The notes below the pieces were generated by a model. The model had not been told where the DNA came from and ran no database searches. It saw nothing but the letters and a program-made list of their open reading frames with translations. A stretch of 64,000 nucleotides of DNA from Hexactinellida sp. DTS-2022 (taxonomy: Eukaryota > Porifera > Hexactinellida), in the NCBI GenBank assembly GCA_028753945.1, contig JAPNXP010000012.1, positions 3,038,001 through 3,102,000 on the forward strand. Reading direction: 5' to 3'. This document shows positions 1 through 12,406 of this stretch, in pieces. Positions within the stretch are counted from its first letter, which is position 1. Every line of letters starts with the position of its first letter. The translations under genes and the position numbers were made by a program.

Positions 1-411
1 TACTAACACTTCAGTTCCATTGAAAGTGTTAAATCTAATTCTATTGTTTCAACTTGTAATAATTATATTGATTTGACTTGTTAAATCATATTCTATTGTT
101 TCAACTTGCGATAAATATATTGATTTAACTTATAAATTCCAGCTGGCTTCTATTTAATTGTAGTATTACTATACAATGGATAAAATAAAATAAAATAAAA
201 TATGGAATTTGTTGATTTTACTCATTCACCGTGGATAACATTGCTAAAATCAATAACTAATAATATAATTAATTATCAATACATAATGAATGAATGGCAT
301 TAAACTCAAGATGGTTTATGATGGAAACGAACTTCAAATTTATCTAACGTCCGTGTGACTCGGACCAATTAACAAATGGTTCTTCACACCTTGGGCGTTC
401 ATGACTTGGCG
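1..411. other. AT-rich non-coding sequence
   Basis: No open frame or recognisable element is visible. A short AAAAT run lies near 181-202. It may be intergenic or intronic sequence of the host gene, because no upstream exon is visible. Confidence 0.5.
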
Positions 412-546
412 AAAAAAAAAATCCAAAATTGCATCCTGCGCCGACAGCATGTTCCTTTGGAGGCACTATCAATAAACCACCAACAAAATATAGTGCCACC
501 AAAGGAACATGCGTCGGCACAGGCTGCAATTTTGGATTTTTTTTTT
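412..546. repeat. Palindromic hairpin MITE
   Basis: Two arms (412-469 and 490-546) are near-perfect reverse complements around a ~20-bp loop. They run from a poly-A stretch through TCCAAAATTGC and a GCCGAC/GTCGGC core to CACTAT/ATAGTG. The hairpin sits inside a dispersed repeat (ACTGAGATACAGC...GTGGCAGA) that recurs at 11710-12150 and, reversed, near 63430-63500. The short ORFs over it on both strands come from the inverted repeat and are not genes. Confidence 0.8.
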
Positions 547-628
547 CTACTGAGATACAGCACATTTTATTAGTGCCACTTGTGCCATAATTGGTACGTG
601 GCAGAGACACTTATGCCAATTCATGTGC

Positions 629-797
629 AATAGAGTCTCTGAACAACGGACACTTTGGGATCGGAGTCGTTGTTCGCTATTTAGAGGTTGCTTTTCTATT
701 AGTCATATGCTAAATTCAATCCGTCCGTGCCACGAGGGTTGTCCGTTATTTAGAGGTTGTCCGCTATTAAGAGAGGCCGTTATGGGAGGCTCCACTG
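629..797. mobile_element. MITE, CAGTGGAGCC-type ends
   Basis: The right end reads GGAGGCTCCACTG followed by TA, and the left end (GAGTCTCTGAACAACGGAC) is its diverged reverse complement. Internal blocks (TTGTCCG, TTTAGAGGTTG) recur. Another left end of this family starts at 5219 (CAGTGGAGTCTGCGAATAGC). TA flanks and CAGT ends are typical of Tc1/mariner-pogo MITEs. A further truncated one ends at 1060 (GGAGGTTTTACTG then TA). Confidence 0.6.
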
Positions 798-1328
798 TAT
801 ATTGGCTAAAATGGGCTTGAGATTAAAACTATCCCCACAAATTATGATAAATACTAATGTTCCTTAATGAGAGGTCCATCTGAATGGTTAAGTGACATTT
901 GGGACACAAAAGGGTGTTCCCTGTTCATAGTAGGGAGGTGTTCCTTAATGGGAGGTAGGTATCAATGTTAAAGCATAGTAGAAAATCGGGAATTAAAAAA
1001 ATTGTCCCCTAAGCAGAGTTGTTCCTTAATCGGAGGTGTTCCCTAATGGAGGTTTTACTGTATATCAACCCACGTATATGTTTGAATGTATCCAAAGTAT
1101 AGTTCATAATTGTTGTTTGGAAGGAAAGTTTTGTTAATTTATTAAATACAGGATTAGTAATGATTTTCTTATTTATGAATACTACATACATGTACATTAC
1201 CGGGATTCTTTAAACTGGCGGTTGAAGTGTCAAGGGTAAATATCACAAGTTGTCGTTGCATCATGGGTAAACAAAATTTCGCGTTAAGTTGAAACAATAT
1301 TATAGGGATTCACAGATGAAAATAGTTA

Positions 1329-1736
1329 AGAGTCGGACAATTGACAACATAGCTAAATACGAGTCGGACAAATTGACAACATAGCTAAATTAGAGTCGGA
1401 CAATTGACAACATAGCTAAATAAGAGTCGGACAATTGACAACATAGCTAAATAAGAGTCGGACAATTGACAACATATCTAAATAAGAGTCGGACAATTGA
1501 CAACATAGCTATATAAGAGTCGGACAATTGACAACATAGCTAAATAAGAGTCAGACAATTGACAACATAGCTAAATAAGAGTCGGACAATTGACAACATA
1601 GCTAAATAAAAGTCAGACAATTGACAACATAGCTAAATAAGAGTCGGACAATTGGCAACATAGCTTTATAAGAGTCGGACAATTGACAACATATGAAATT
1701 CTAACAAATGACAACATAAAGAGTCGGACAATTGAA
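1329..1736. repeat. 31-bp tandem array
   Basis: About twelve full copies plus two degenerate ones of a 31-bp unit (GAGTCGGACAATTGACAACA then TAGCTAAATAA) run head to tail. Copies differ by 0-3 substitutions, and the second unit has one inserted A. There are no unique spacers between units, so this is a minisatellite. It carries no ORF. Confidence 0.95.
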
Positions 1737-1744
1737 GGTCCCCC

Positions 1745-1935
1745 ACATTAATGATGTGGAATATGCTTGCTCATTATCTCATTATGACGTAATCACTAAA
1801 ATTTCACATTGTTAAATTTGACTATTTTATGTCTATTACTCTTTATAATCAATGTTATAGATTATATAAACCAACACCAACCGCGAAGCAGTTGCTGTGT
1901 GTAGTTGTGTTCTGCCGCAAAGTTCCCTACCAAGC
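1745..1935 (-). repeat. Dispersed repeat 'R1', partial reverse copy
   Basis: Read on the minus strand this matches the R1 repeats at 10826, 60412 and 61752. Shared blocks include the ACCAACCGC/GCGGTTG hairpin with GCTTCGC stretches, the TGTGAAATTT block and the TGACGTAAT block. Only the first ~190 bp is present. Confidence 0.75.
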
Positions 1936-3975
1936 GAAGCGCGTTAGTATATATTATATGAAATTTTTATTAAACATAATGGTTGCCGAATAAAAATAAT
2001 ATATATTGTCCGGACGGTGAATATAAATTGGGACGGGCGGGATGATTGACTAGTAATTTATTTTATGTGGTCTAAGTTACGCCTTATATCATTTGGAGGA
2101 CTTTTGATGTGTTTTCAGACTTCGTAAGAGATTGATCCCGCGTTAAGCGATCGAAACCGAAGTGTTCATTTAGTCCAATGTTTGTTAGAATCTTGTTTCA
2201 GCTCCACCGCCCGCGTCAGAATTCACTCCCACAAGAATATTGTCATTATTGTCAGTATTCCATTATTAGTATTTATTACACCTACATTTCAAAGTAAAGC
2301 CACTGTTCGTTGCCAATTTTATGGTAGGACACACTCTAAAATAGCCATAATTAGCTATTAACAAAATCAGAACCTATAACAACATGATATTGCATAATTT
2401 ATTAATAAGCACTCACAAATTAGAATATTTACTCAGATAATTATCAACTTGACTTCATCAAATAATGATATAATGATAATGAGATGCCGCCCGCCCGCCC
2501 GCATCCTCTGATAGACTTCGTATGGAGCTGAAACAATATTACCATTAACACTGGCGGCTGGCCTTACTAATACGAATTGCTTGTAGACAGCTAACCCCAT
2601 TGTGGTTGATATAATTAGTTTGATTTAAGATCTTTAGATAATTTCAATATTTATAATGTTATCTGGCCTAGTAATTACTTTATTATCTCGTCAGTAGGAA
2701 CATGGTAAATACGAAATTCCGGTTAATACGAACATTATTTATTTCCCTTTCAAAACCTTTCAAAAAATGATAATTGATTAATACGAATTCAGGATATAGC
2801 TAACATATTTTGATGATCCTCCGTTCTCCGGTTCAAGGTTAAATACACGGAATACGTTCAGGCCCGGTCCTTAATAATCGCGGACCCCCGGAATTCTGCT
2901 ATACGCCAATTATCCCATGGTTTAGGGTCCCATGCATATGCACTTGTGTATAATTTTTTTAAAATTTTGATCATCAAAATACATTTTAGCCTGTCATTAA
3001 ATTATTGTACTAATTAATTTGTGATTTACCACCTATAAAATAGTAGCCATATTTTCCTTTTGAAGTGTGATTGCCATTATTACTGTACTATTATAATATT
3101 ATAATTAAACTATTGCATTTGATAGTGAAACTTTGTTAGTGAATCCATCATAGCCTACTACATCATACTATTAATTTCTTTTGCGTTGATTAAATTATTA
3201 TTAGTTTACAGTTTAAAATAATATTACTATCATCTCTAGATCGATAGCATTCGAAATACCTGTGCTCACTCTTGTAATTTGATATTCTGGTTGAACTAGC
3301 TCCACTCCCAACGGAGACTATTATGCACAACTAAGGGAGATAGTGCTGAATCAAATGGACTACAACATCAAATATCCGAAATTCACTAGGAAATCCACTC
3401 TGTGACTATTTTTCAGGAGAAACTTGTCTTGGTTGCTTGAAATTGATTTGTAATTAGATTCTGCTCGTAACAACTCTTATGTTGTTAAAATTGAGATGTG
3501 ACTGTTAGCAGGTCCTAATTTGCTGTTAGTTGTAAACGGCTGTGAGGTGTTGACAGCTGTTAACAGCAGTTGTTTCCAGCCTTGTTGATACACGATTTAA
3601 TGATAGTTAACATTCAACATTCTTTTGAATGTTGAATGTTAACTGACTTTCAGATAAAAAATGATTTAATCGGCCCGACCCGAAATTCAGGACGTGGAGC
3701 TCCGGATCTAAAAAATGGGGATTCGGTGCTTTTCTAGTTCAATAAACTTGTCACGTTGTCCCTAAAGACCTAATATGATTGATACACGATAGCCGTAACA
3801 AAACAGTCACCTAGCAATAGTTTCGGTTTAATGTGTAAAATTAACTTATTGTATCTTGAAAACATGTTTTCTGACAAATTTTAATGTTTTCGGGGAATTA
3901 GGAATTTGACACCCTCCATTACTGGAAATGGCGCTTCCTGAACGGTATTTATTCGATTTCGATGGCATAAATATA
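1936..3975. other. Non-coding AT-rich stretch with a perfect hairpin
   Basis: No coding sequence is recognised. Short GC-rich islands (CCGCCCGC near 2487) and TACGAA-containing fragments of an old MITE (2700-2800) are visible. A hairpin with perfect 18-bp arms lies at 3605-3622 and 3627-3644 (GTTAACATTCAACATTC, 4-bp loop). Confidence 0.5.
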
Positions 3976-4159
3976 CAGTAGATGTCGGATATAAGCACAC
4001 CGGTTATAAGAACATATATGATATAAGCACACTATGTTGGAAAACAGTTGCCATATACCCTGTATAATTTATGTCGGTTATAAGAACATAGCGGTTATAA
4101 GCACCTTAAGTGCCCTTAAGTGCAGTTCCCGACGATGTGCTTATAACTGGCATCCACTG
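3976..4159. mobile_element. MITE with TA target duplication
   Basis: Left end CAGTAGATGTCGGATATAAG and right end (read inward) CAGTGGATGCCAGTTATAAG are flanked by TA on both sides (3974-3975, 4160-4161). The internal motif (A)TATAAGCACA/GGTTATAAGAACA repeats several times in both directions. A truncated relative starts at about 10567. Confidence 0.85.
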
Positions 4160-4161
4160 TA

Positions 4162-5218
4162 TTATCCAAAATGGGAATTTGCCAACTATGAATCTTTTGG
4201 GGTGTAAAATCCGCATTCCCGCATAGTACCTTTAATATTTAGATATGAATGTATTTGTGTGGCACCGTGACAGCCAGATGCATAGCAAATCGAAATCTGG
4301 GAGATTGGTATTGTCTTTCTAAATATGCTATTCCTATTCTTTAATTAGGTTCAAAATATAATTAATGATCCCACCATCTCCATCCAATAAATCTATAGGC
4401 TTCTTGCTTCTTTTTTAATTCTCTCGAATCTTTTGTAACATGGATTGAATGTACAGGAATTTCTTTTCTCCTTGTCCAATTCAAAATCTCCAATTGAGAC
4501 AGCTTTTTCATGAGGTTGTGACTATCGTACGTTAGGATCTTTGCAAAAGTTCGTCTTGTTTTTGGGATAACGAATATTCAGCCATGAATGAAAACAATCA
4601 ATTTGTGGGAATAATATGTACTAAATTGTAAAATTTTGGACTACTATTTTATATACTGATTTAATGTAAAGAATAATAGAGATAAATATCATGCAACATG
4701 AACTATTTCTATATAAAATGGTAGATTTAATTACCTAGTTACTAAACGAGACACTGGAATTCGCATAGAAGCATAAAAGTGAGAAAGGAATTCGACAAAA
4801 TTTATAATGTGCACAAGCTTTCGTAAGCTCTAATTTATTTTTATTTATTTTTAGATACAGTATACTAATTTAGAAAATATTAGTATCTGCTAGACATTCA
4901 CTGACATTTAGTAATCGCTCAGTTTGAAATATTATTCCGGAAATATGTGAGATTTTTTATTTATTACTTTCAAGTTTGAGTTCAAGTTAAAGTTCGACAA
5001 CCAATGCGAATTCTTTTTTAAATTCAGCATTGTTGAATTGTATTTATTATAGAGACAAAATTTGCTATATTTCCTAACCTCAAAATGGAACCATCAATTT
5101 CTTTGTCTCTGAAAAAGTTTTCTATACCGTTGCTTATAGGCTTTCAATCGCTAGCAATTTAATTTGAGCGTTTCTATTATTTTCAAAATTACATCTGTGC
5201 CGACAGCTATATGTATAC
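4162..5218. other. Non-coding stretch, nothing recognised
   Basis: AT-rich sequence with no open frame of note, no TIR pair and no exon-like segment that fits the host gene's module pattern. Confidence 0.4.
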
Positions 5219-5345
5219 AGTGGAGTCTGCGAATAGCGGACACATTGGGGCATGGATTTTGTCCTATGTAGAGAGCAGAGATGCAGCGGTCTGGACCGGA
5301 CCGTACCGGACCGATCGGTCTCAGGTCGGTCCGGTCCGCTTATTC
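5219..5345. repeat. MITE fragment plus GGTCCGGTCC-rich block
   Basis: A CAGTGGAGTC left end is followed by GCAGCGGTCTGGACCGGACC and repeated GGTCCGGTCCG/CGGACCGGACC palindromes. The same block recurs at 41590-41790, including the lead-in AGACGCAGCGG. The ORFs across it are repeat artefacts. Confidence 0.7.
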
Positions 5346-6596
5346 GCGCTGCTATCAAATTATAAATTTAAGTACTCTAATTCCATAATTTATTCCTATT
5401 TATTATGAATAAATTAATAATATTAAAGAACCAAAATATTTTATATTTTATTTTGACAAGCGAAATTTGGGCGATTTTTATCAAGTTGGCTTATCTAAAT
5501 TGAATATAGCAATTTTGGGTCAACTTCGGGCAAGTTAGTCATGGTTTAAGTGATAGAGAATTATCAGGGCTACATAAGGAAACTTACGAGATAAGTTGAC
5601 AGAGCGCGACAGAGTAAGTTCTGAGTACTCGAAGTTGTGATAAGACAGAAAATTGAATTCCAAAATTAGGGATAAATATAATGTGAAGTTTCGATATATA
5701 ATTTATGCATCCTTTTCTACATTCTACATTATATGAAACGTTGCATATAATAGAACTAAGAATTCTTTGAAATTGATATTTTGTTTACGCTTTGACGCTT
5801 GATTCATCTCAAATAATAGCTGTGGTAAAACTTGAGATGAATTTCATTAGAGAGTAATAGTTGACAATTCCTATTGTTTGGAATCCTATTGTTCTTCGAA
5901 TCAAATTGATACAATATTTAACAGAGCTATAAATTCAATATTGCTCTATAGTCCGGTCGCTTAACATCGATTTCGCGAAACGCTGGACAAAAGCACAAAA
6001 ATTTTTATACGTAATCTTTATGACCCTGGCATCAAATTTTTCCGCGGCCCCACGACGAACGGATACATTTTCAATGTTATCTTGGACTTTTAAAATTGCG
6101 GCTCTCTACTAAATCGCCGGTATTACCCCGAACGGCAACTTTCAAAAATCAACTCTGGTCTACTTTTAAAGACCAGATTCGTTGTCCACATGAAATTCCC
6201 CGTCGTTTGAGGGGTCACTTGCCCATAGTTTATCCCTAGCAACGTAATAATACCTCAGGAATGTGACAACATTCCTTTCTCAAAATTTGTCCTAAACCTA
6301 TCGAGTGACCCCTTGTTCGACTCCCAACAGCTATCTGAGTCTAGTTATAAACATAGTGACACTCTAAATCGTTATTTGATGCTGTTTACGACAATTTCCT
6401 TAGTTATCATTACTCTAATAGTCCACCAGTGGGTAAAAGGACCCAGCTGGACTATTAGAGAACATGGACCATTCAAGAATTTAGCCTTAAGTAACATCAA
6501 ATATACATAATATACTAACAACGTTATAGTTAAAGTATATTAGTACTACAAGTAAATATAATCGAGAATATATAGAGTCAATATAAACTATTAGGG

Positions 6597-6741
6597 CAGC
6601 AATTCCCAACCTTTTTTAACCGTGGACCCCCTATAGTCATTCTGTGGACCCCCTCCCATTGACCGTAATACATCCTGTGGACCCCCTACAGCCATCAGTG
6701 GACCCCTAAGGGGTCCATGGACCCCAGGTTGGGAACCACTG
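6597..6741. mobile_element. hAT-type MITE with perfect 8-bp target duplication
   Basis: Ends CAGCAATTCCCAACC and GGTTGGGAACCACTG are inverted repeats flanked by an identical 8-bp TATTAGGG (6589-6596 and 6742-6749). The interior is built from GTGGACCCC(C) motifs. A second copy is at 14241. CAG...CTG ends with an 8-bp duplication are the hAT signature. Confidence 0.95.
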
Positions 6742-6974
6742 TATTAGGGAGTATGGACTGTACGTAAGTAATACGTAATAAAATCTGGTCTTTACTAGTC
6801 CATCTGTAGTTAGGGGGCCCATGTGGACGTTAGCTTAATAACATCGAAACTAATTAAGGTGTTCAAATAGAGAAGTGGACGTTAAGAGAGAACTGAGTCT
6901 AGCTAGAAACAGGCTAGGCACTTAACACATAATGGTGACGAGCCCTTCGGTCTCGGTCGCTTTGCGACGGATCG

Positions 6975-8778
6975 GTGCTACCACGGACTACTATATTACC
7001 GGACGCGACAAAGCCAAACCACAGTCAAAGATGCATAGGCTGAACATTGTATGACTGAAAATATGGTCAATTCTGTATTTTTAGTCACTAAATTTGGTAT
7101 CTAACAGAATCTTTGGGCGCTGAATTCAAAAATGGCAATTTCAAGGTTCAAAAACTCACTCCCCGCCTTAATTTTGGCAAAAAGGCGTGGTCACACCCAA
7201 ATATGGTCAATTCCATATTTTTGTTCTATTACTTCATCATAACACTAAATTCGCAATATCCTCTTAACTAGGAACGATATTGATGAAAATATGATTAATA
7301 AATTGTTCAGCTAAATATATATTACTACGTGACGGTCGTGACCTTCGGTATACAAGGCCTGCATTGCTAGGCGAAAATTTGTGTACTATGGATTACTTAA
7401 AGTTCATTGAAAATTGGAGAATTGATCCATATTCCAATAATTAGCAATGATAGAGCTGAAAAGTGTATTATAACTATATAGGAATATGGTATCCAGGTAT
7501 ACATAGCACCCTCCAGAATTGTGATATGTCATCATCTGATGACGTTATGGTAATTTTGGTTGCGAATTATCTTGTTTTTCTAGCATACTTTTAACATAGT
7601 CAAACGCGTTATAAATGTTCAAAATTGGAACATGGTTATACCCAGAAATAGTTGAATAAAATATATCGAAATTATAAATGGAATGTGACACATTCCTCGG
7701 TTGCCATGGAAAATGTTTATTTCCTAAAATGTGCCATAGCTCAAAAACTATGAATGTTATGTAAACTAGACTGGTACTGATCTATCTGGAATAGGTAACT
7801 TCCTATTCATCGATAATACATTTTCTATGCCTAACTTCAATAATCTTTGAGATAATGAGATAATTAACACTTAATTCATTATTAGGTAATGACTCACTAT
7901 CTCAAAGATTATTGAAGTTAGGCATTGAAAATGTATTATCGATGAATAGGAAGTTACCTATTCCGGACAGATTAGTACCAGCCTAGTTTACATAACATTT
8001 ATAGTTTTTGAGCTATGGCACATTTTAGGAAATAAACATTTTCCATGGCAACCGAGGAATGTGTCACATTCCATTTATAATTTCGATATATTTTATTCAA
8101 CTATTTCTGGGTATAACCATGTTCCAATTTTGAACATTTATAACGCGTTTGACTATGTTAAAAGTATGCTAGAAAAACAAGATAATTCGCAACCAAAATT
8201 ACCATAACGTCATCAGATGATGACATATCACAATTCTGGAGGGTGCTATGTATACCTGGATACCATATTCCTATATAGTTATAATACACTTTTCAGCTCT
8301 ATCATTGCTAATTATTGGAATATGGATCAATTCTCCAATTTTCAATGAACTTTAAGTAATCCATAGTACACAAATTTTCGCCTAGCAATGCAGGCCTTGT
8401 ATACCGAAGGTCACGACCGTCACGTAGTAATATATATTTAGCTGAACAATTTATTAATCATATTTTCATCAATATCGTTCCTAGTTAAGAGGATATTGCG
8501 AATTTAGTGTTATGATGAAGTAATAGAAGAAAAAAATGGAATTGACCATATTTGGGTGTGACCACGCCTTTTTGCCAAAATTAAGGCGGGGAGTGAGTTT
8601 TTGAACCTTGAAATTGCCATTTTTGAATTCAGCGCCCAAAGATTCTGTTAGATACCAAATTTAGTGACTAAAAATACAGAATTGACCATATTTTCAGTCA
8701 TACAATGTTCAGCCCATGCATCTTTGACTGTGGTTTGGCTTAGTCGCGTCCGGGTATCTACTAGACCGTGGTGCTACA
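6975..8778. mobile_element. Long foldback, ~880-bp inverted arms
   Basis: Left arm about 6975-7855 and right arm about 7899-8778 are nearly perfect reverse complements around a ~43-bp loop. The only sizeable difference is near 7225/8525. The outermost ~65 bp of each arm is more diverged. Each arm carries GGAATGTG-A-CACATTCC (7680-7696, and 8056-8072 inverted) beside a GGTTGCCATGG block. It encodes nothing convincing. The high arm identity implies recent formation or gene conversion. Confidence 0.92.
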
Positions 8779-8884
8779 CACCTCAAGTTAACGGCCGCTA
8801 TGCGGCTTACTCATCATCTTTGCTACCATGCAAAATGGTAGTGGATGTTATAACAAGCCTTTCTACCATTTTCCATAGTTTAAA

Positions 8885-9075
8885 CTTGTTTACCAATAAT
8901 ACCCGTTGGAAGCTAACTTGTAGGTTTATTATGAATTTTAATTAATTTGTTTACCTATTATAACATCTGGAAGTTAGTTTATATCTTAACTAGAAATACG
9001 GTTTCGATTCCCTAAATACAATCCGGACAAACACACAAACAAACAAATAAAAATCGAGTTTTAATAATAGATATA
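8885..9075 (+). repeat. Single copy of the GTTTACC repeat with ACACAAAC tail
   Basis: The segment TTGTTTACCAATAATACCCG...GGAAGCTAACTTGTAGGTT matches the 142-bp unit at 31006-31856. The tail (TACAATCCGGACAAACACAC, then AAAATCGAG) matches the tail after that array (31930-32035). It looks like the same mobile repeat with a single internal unit. Confidence 0.7.
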
Positions 9076-9214
9076 CTGGACTTAAGATCTAAAATCTTTT
9101 AGTTAACTTAACAGAGTTTTTAGAAATATTGCTGCTAGGTCCCGACAAATTACACACTCACGAAATCATCGATAGCAAATTTACAGTTCCTGCAGCTGCA
9201 TGAAGTAGGGTTAA

Positions 9215-9634
9215 GAGTCTTAAGACGTACTTTCGGATACTACATACTCTATTAGCCGATTTTTCCTCCTATCTGATCCACTATAAATGATTCGGATAAT
9301 ACGTACTCAGATATAAAGTACCTGTGATAAGACGTACCAATTTCTATTCCCAAGTAAATAAATATACTTGTATTTGAAATCGGTTAGTACGTACTCTAGA
9401 AAACTATTAACAGAACTCAGTTAGTAATTGGTTTGAGTAGGTTAAAACTAAATAGTTTAATCTCATCGTTAAGTATTAAGTATGTTAAAGACTTGAATAC
9501 CCTACATCGTATTTAGACCATCAAACAAGTCAGTATTTCGACTTGTGGATTATGTGTACAGATAAGACGTATCTCAGTTAGTACGTACCTTTTCTTGTTT
9601 CCCAGGTTGGTACGTCTTAACCGAGTTTTACTAT
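9215..9634. repeat. TACGTAC-rich repeat fragment
   Basis: Several short direct and inverted copies of AGACGTAC and AGTACGTACT occur, with inverted ends near 9218 (TCTTAAGACGTAC) and 9611 (GTACGTCTTAACC). It is probably an old MITE inserted next to the right foldback arm. Confidence 0.45.
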
Positions 9635-10825
9635 ACTTTAACTATAACGTTGTTAGTATATTATGTATATTTGATGTTACTTAAGGCTAAATTCTTAAAT
9701 GGTCCATGTTCTCTAATAGTCCACCTGGGTCCTTTTACCCACTGGTGGACTATTAGAGTATGATATCTAAGGAAATTGTCGTAAACAGCATCAAATAACG
9801 ATTTAGAGTGTCACTATGTTTATAACTAGACTCAGATAGCTGTTGGGAGTCGAACAAGGGGTCACTCGATAGGTGTAGGACAAATTTTGAGAAAGGAATG
9901 TTGTCACATTCCTGAGACATTATTGCGTTGCTATGGATAAACTATGGGCAGGTGACCCCTTAAACGACGGGGGAATTCATGTGGACAACGAATCTGGTCT
10001 TTAAAAGTAGACCAGAGTTGATTCTGGAAAGTTGCCGTTCGGGGTAATACCGGCGATTTAGTTGAGAGCCGCAATTTTAAAAGTCCAAGATAACATTGAA
10101 AATGTATCCGTTCGTCGTCGGCCGCGGAAAAATTTGATGCCAGGGTCATAAAGATTACGTATAAAAAATTTGGTGATTTGTCCAGCGTTTCCCGAAATCG
10201 ATTTCAAGCGACCTGACTACTATCAAATGAGCGTAAATGGAAAGTTTAGAATTAAGTCAAATTATTCCAAATTTCCAGATGGTGTGCCACTGTGAAATTG
10301 GCACTAGCTTAACTACATTCTAAAAGTCAACTCAATTTTGAAACATAGATACTATAATAAGATCTCAATAAAGATTTGGTTCTCAACCCAAGGATACATC
10401 GACATTTGTTCTTGTTTGTCTTAAGCAGCAAAATACAGATATTCGTGCATTTTAACGCCTCATCTTGATGAAAATGTGGAGATGTTCTCCCAAATTTTCA
10501 CCAAACACTAGTTGATTTGTGTTTATACAGGTAAAGAAGTTTGGTACGCTTGGTGAGTAATTAAAGTAGATGTTGGATATATGTACAGCCGTTATAAGAA
10601 CATATCGGATATAAGAACACTATGTTGGAAAACGGTTGCTATATACAGGGATGGATCTGGGCCATCCGGCACAAAATATTTGGGGGCGGTGCAATGCACA
10701 GGGATGGGCCTTAGAATTGTGGACGCCGTGGGTAGCACCCTCGGGTCAACTGTCAGTTTTTTTGATGTTCTTTTTAAGAACCTCATTTTAGAATTATCTT
10801 TCAGGAAGGTTGAAATATATTTGAT

Positions 10826-11305
10826 ACTAGCGCGCTTCGCTTGCTGGGTCGCTTCGCGGCAGAACACAAGCATTCACACCAACCGCTTTGCGGTTGGTGT
10901 GTGGTTTAATTTCGCTTATAAAGTCAATTATAGCTGAAATAGGCCTAAATAGTCAAATTTAACAATGTGAAATTTTGATGATCACGTCTTCACGCGATAA
11001 TGAATAAGCATATTGGTTATCTGCATCATTATTGTACAGTTCTATTAAATTTTCGGATTTTTATCTCTTAGAGGGCGCGAATTATGTGCGTTTAAGTGAC
11101 TTTTCAGGGTTCTCGAAATATGACAATGACGTCATAACCTGTCGAGGTGTGAGAAATTTTGAGTGGAAACCTCAACTTGTTGTCGGGTGCCAAAATTTAG
11201 CCCTATATGCCAAAAATCACATTTGGAAACCGTCCACTTTCTTCAATCAATTCGGAACATACAAACAAATATATATATATAGTACTATACCAGCCTTGTG
11301 TTTTA
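10826..11305 (+). repeat. Dispersed repeat R1, most complete copy
   Basis: It begins with TAGCGCGCTTCGCTTGCTGG and a GC-rich hairpin (CACACCAACCGCTTTGCGG...), then TCAAATTTAACAATGTGAAA, GAGGGCGCGAATTATGTG, AATGACGTCATAACCTGTCG and CCGTCCACTTTCTTCAATCA. It ends in a short TA microsatellite and CCAGCCTTGTGTTTT. Matching copies lie at 60412 and 61752. The TA-rich 3' end and lack of TIRs make a SINE-like or Helitron-like element possible, but neither is proven. Confidence 0.75.
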
Positions 11306-11765
11306 ATAGTACGTATAGATTAATTGAAATGCATCTGGCCTAGGCCAAACGCGTTTGGCGTATATTTTAAGGCTAAACTCGTTTGGCCTAGGTTAAACGC
11401 GTTTAGTCTGTAAACGCATTTGGCCTGCAACATATTCATACATTCAAGCTTCTTGAAGCACAATAACATTGGTAGTGCTTCAAAATCGATTTTGACATAA
11501 AACCATTTGTTAGGAATAATAAAATTTCCTAAAAATTGAATTTATATTTTTATGGAGGTATTAAACTCATTATCTATATAATGAGCTAATTAAATATAGA
11601 ATCTCTAATCATTATGATGCATTTTGTTTATGCAGATTCTGATTTCGCATTTGTATACCACATGGTAAAATTACTATAGGTGCATCCTTTCTAATCCTTA
11701 CGATTATCTTCCACTGAGATACAGCCACATTACCTATTTGTGTCACTTGTGCCACAAGTGGTATG

Positions 11766-12124
11766 CAGTGTTCTCCCTAAGCCTTTTGAACGGCCGACTG
11801 GCCGGTCAAATAGACTCTGCAGCCGCTTATAATGACTTCCAAAATGTCTTTTTCACCCCTCAAAATCGAAAGCAAGACCATTTACAGGGATGGGGGAATG
11901 GTTCCTATTTAATTTGAAGGTTGCGTGTAGTATGTCGGCATAGTAAAAGCACGCCTTTTACAGTTTTTAGCGTGAGAGCGTCATATACCCCCGTATTGTA
12001 TTAATATGTTGAAAAAGTGTCGTATTCTCCAGCCGTTTATTGTCCTTTTTGAAATTTATCAGTCGATGAAGCTGGCACGAGGCCGGTCGAATGAGACCCA
12101 TAACTCGGCTTAGGGGGAACACTG
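11766..12124. mobile_element. hAT-type MITE inside an older repeat
   Basis: TIRs CAGTGTTCTCCCTAAGCC and GGCTTAGGGGGAACACTG are flanked by identical 8-bp duplications GTGGTATG (11758-11765, 12125-12132). It split a copy of the GAGATACAGC/GTGGCAGA repeat also seen at 546-625. Internal GGCCGAC/TGGCCGGTC palindromes are present. Confidence 0.95.
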
Positions 12125-12406
12125 GTGGTATGTGGCAGATACACTTATCCCACTTCATGGATATTGGATCATAATGAATTAAAATCACAATTTATGAAAT
12201 TGTAGATATATAGCAATATATTTTAAGTCATTTCAGAGTAGTATCAACAGCAATTAATACCGTACAAGAAGCAATTTCTGTCGGCAATAAAAACTTTGTT
12301 GTTGAATTACTTTTGTTCGGTTAGTGTAGATTCCCAATTCTACAATTCACATTAATTATTGGTTCCAATGTGAAATTCAGATGCAACTGTTTTTATTTAT
12401 TTATAG

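Larger units (their letters stand above)
5949..10219. mobile_element. Large foldback element, outer inverted arms
   Basis: The outer arms, about 5949-6545 and 9635-10219, are reverse complements at roughly 90-95% identity by eye. Ends read TAGTCCGGTCGCTT on the left and, inverted, TAGTCAGGTCGCTT on the right. The arms contain GGAATGTGACAACATTCC, a GTGACCCCTTGTTCGACTCC block and TACTTTAACTATAACGTTGT. The ~3 kb between the arms holds a MITE (6597-6741), a second foldback (6975-8778) and a repeat fragment (8885-9075). No transposase is encoded, so it is a non-autonomous foldback. A 1-4 bp target duplication (CTA or TA) is possible but not resolved. Confidence 0.85.

Noticed and set aside
1329-1736. 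CRISPR-like array
   Set aside because: The units are contiguous with no variable spacers and the DNA is eukaryotic; it is a minisatellite.
5134-5408. ORFs on both strands near 5134-5408
   Set aside because: They cover the GGTCCGGTCC repeat block and lack any conserved domain.
10581-10937. 118-codon ORF (+) and 93-codon ORF (-)
   Set aside because: They cross a truncated MITE and the head of repeat R1; the frame is not shared by other R1 copies.
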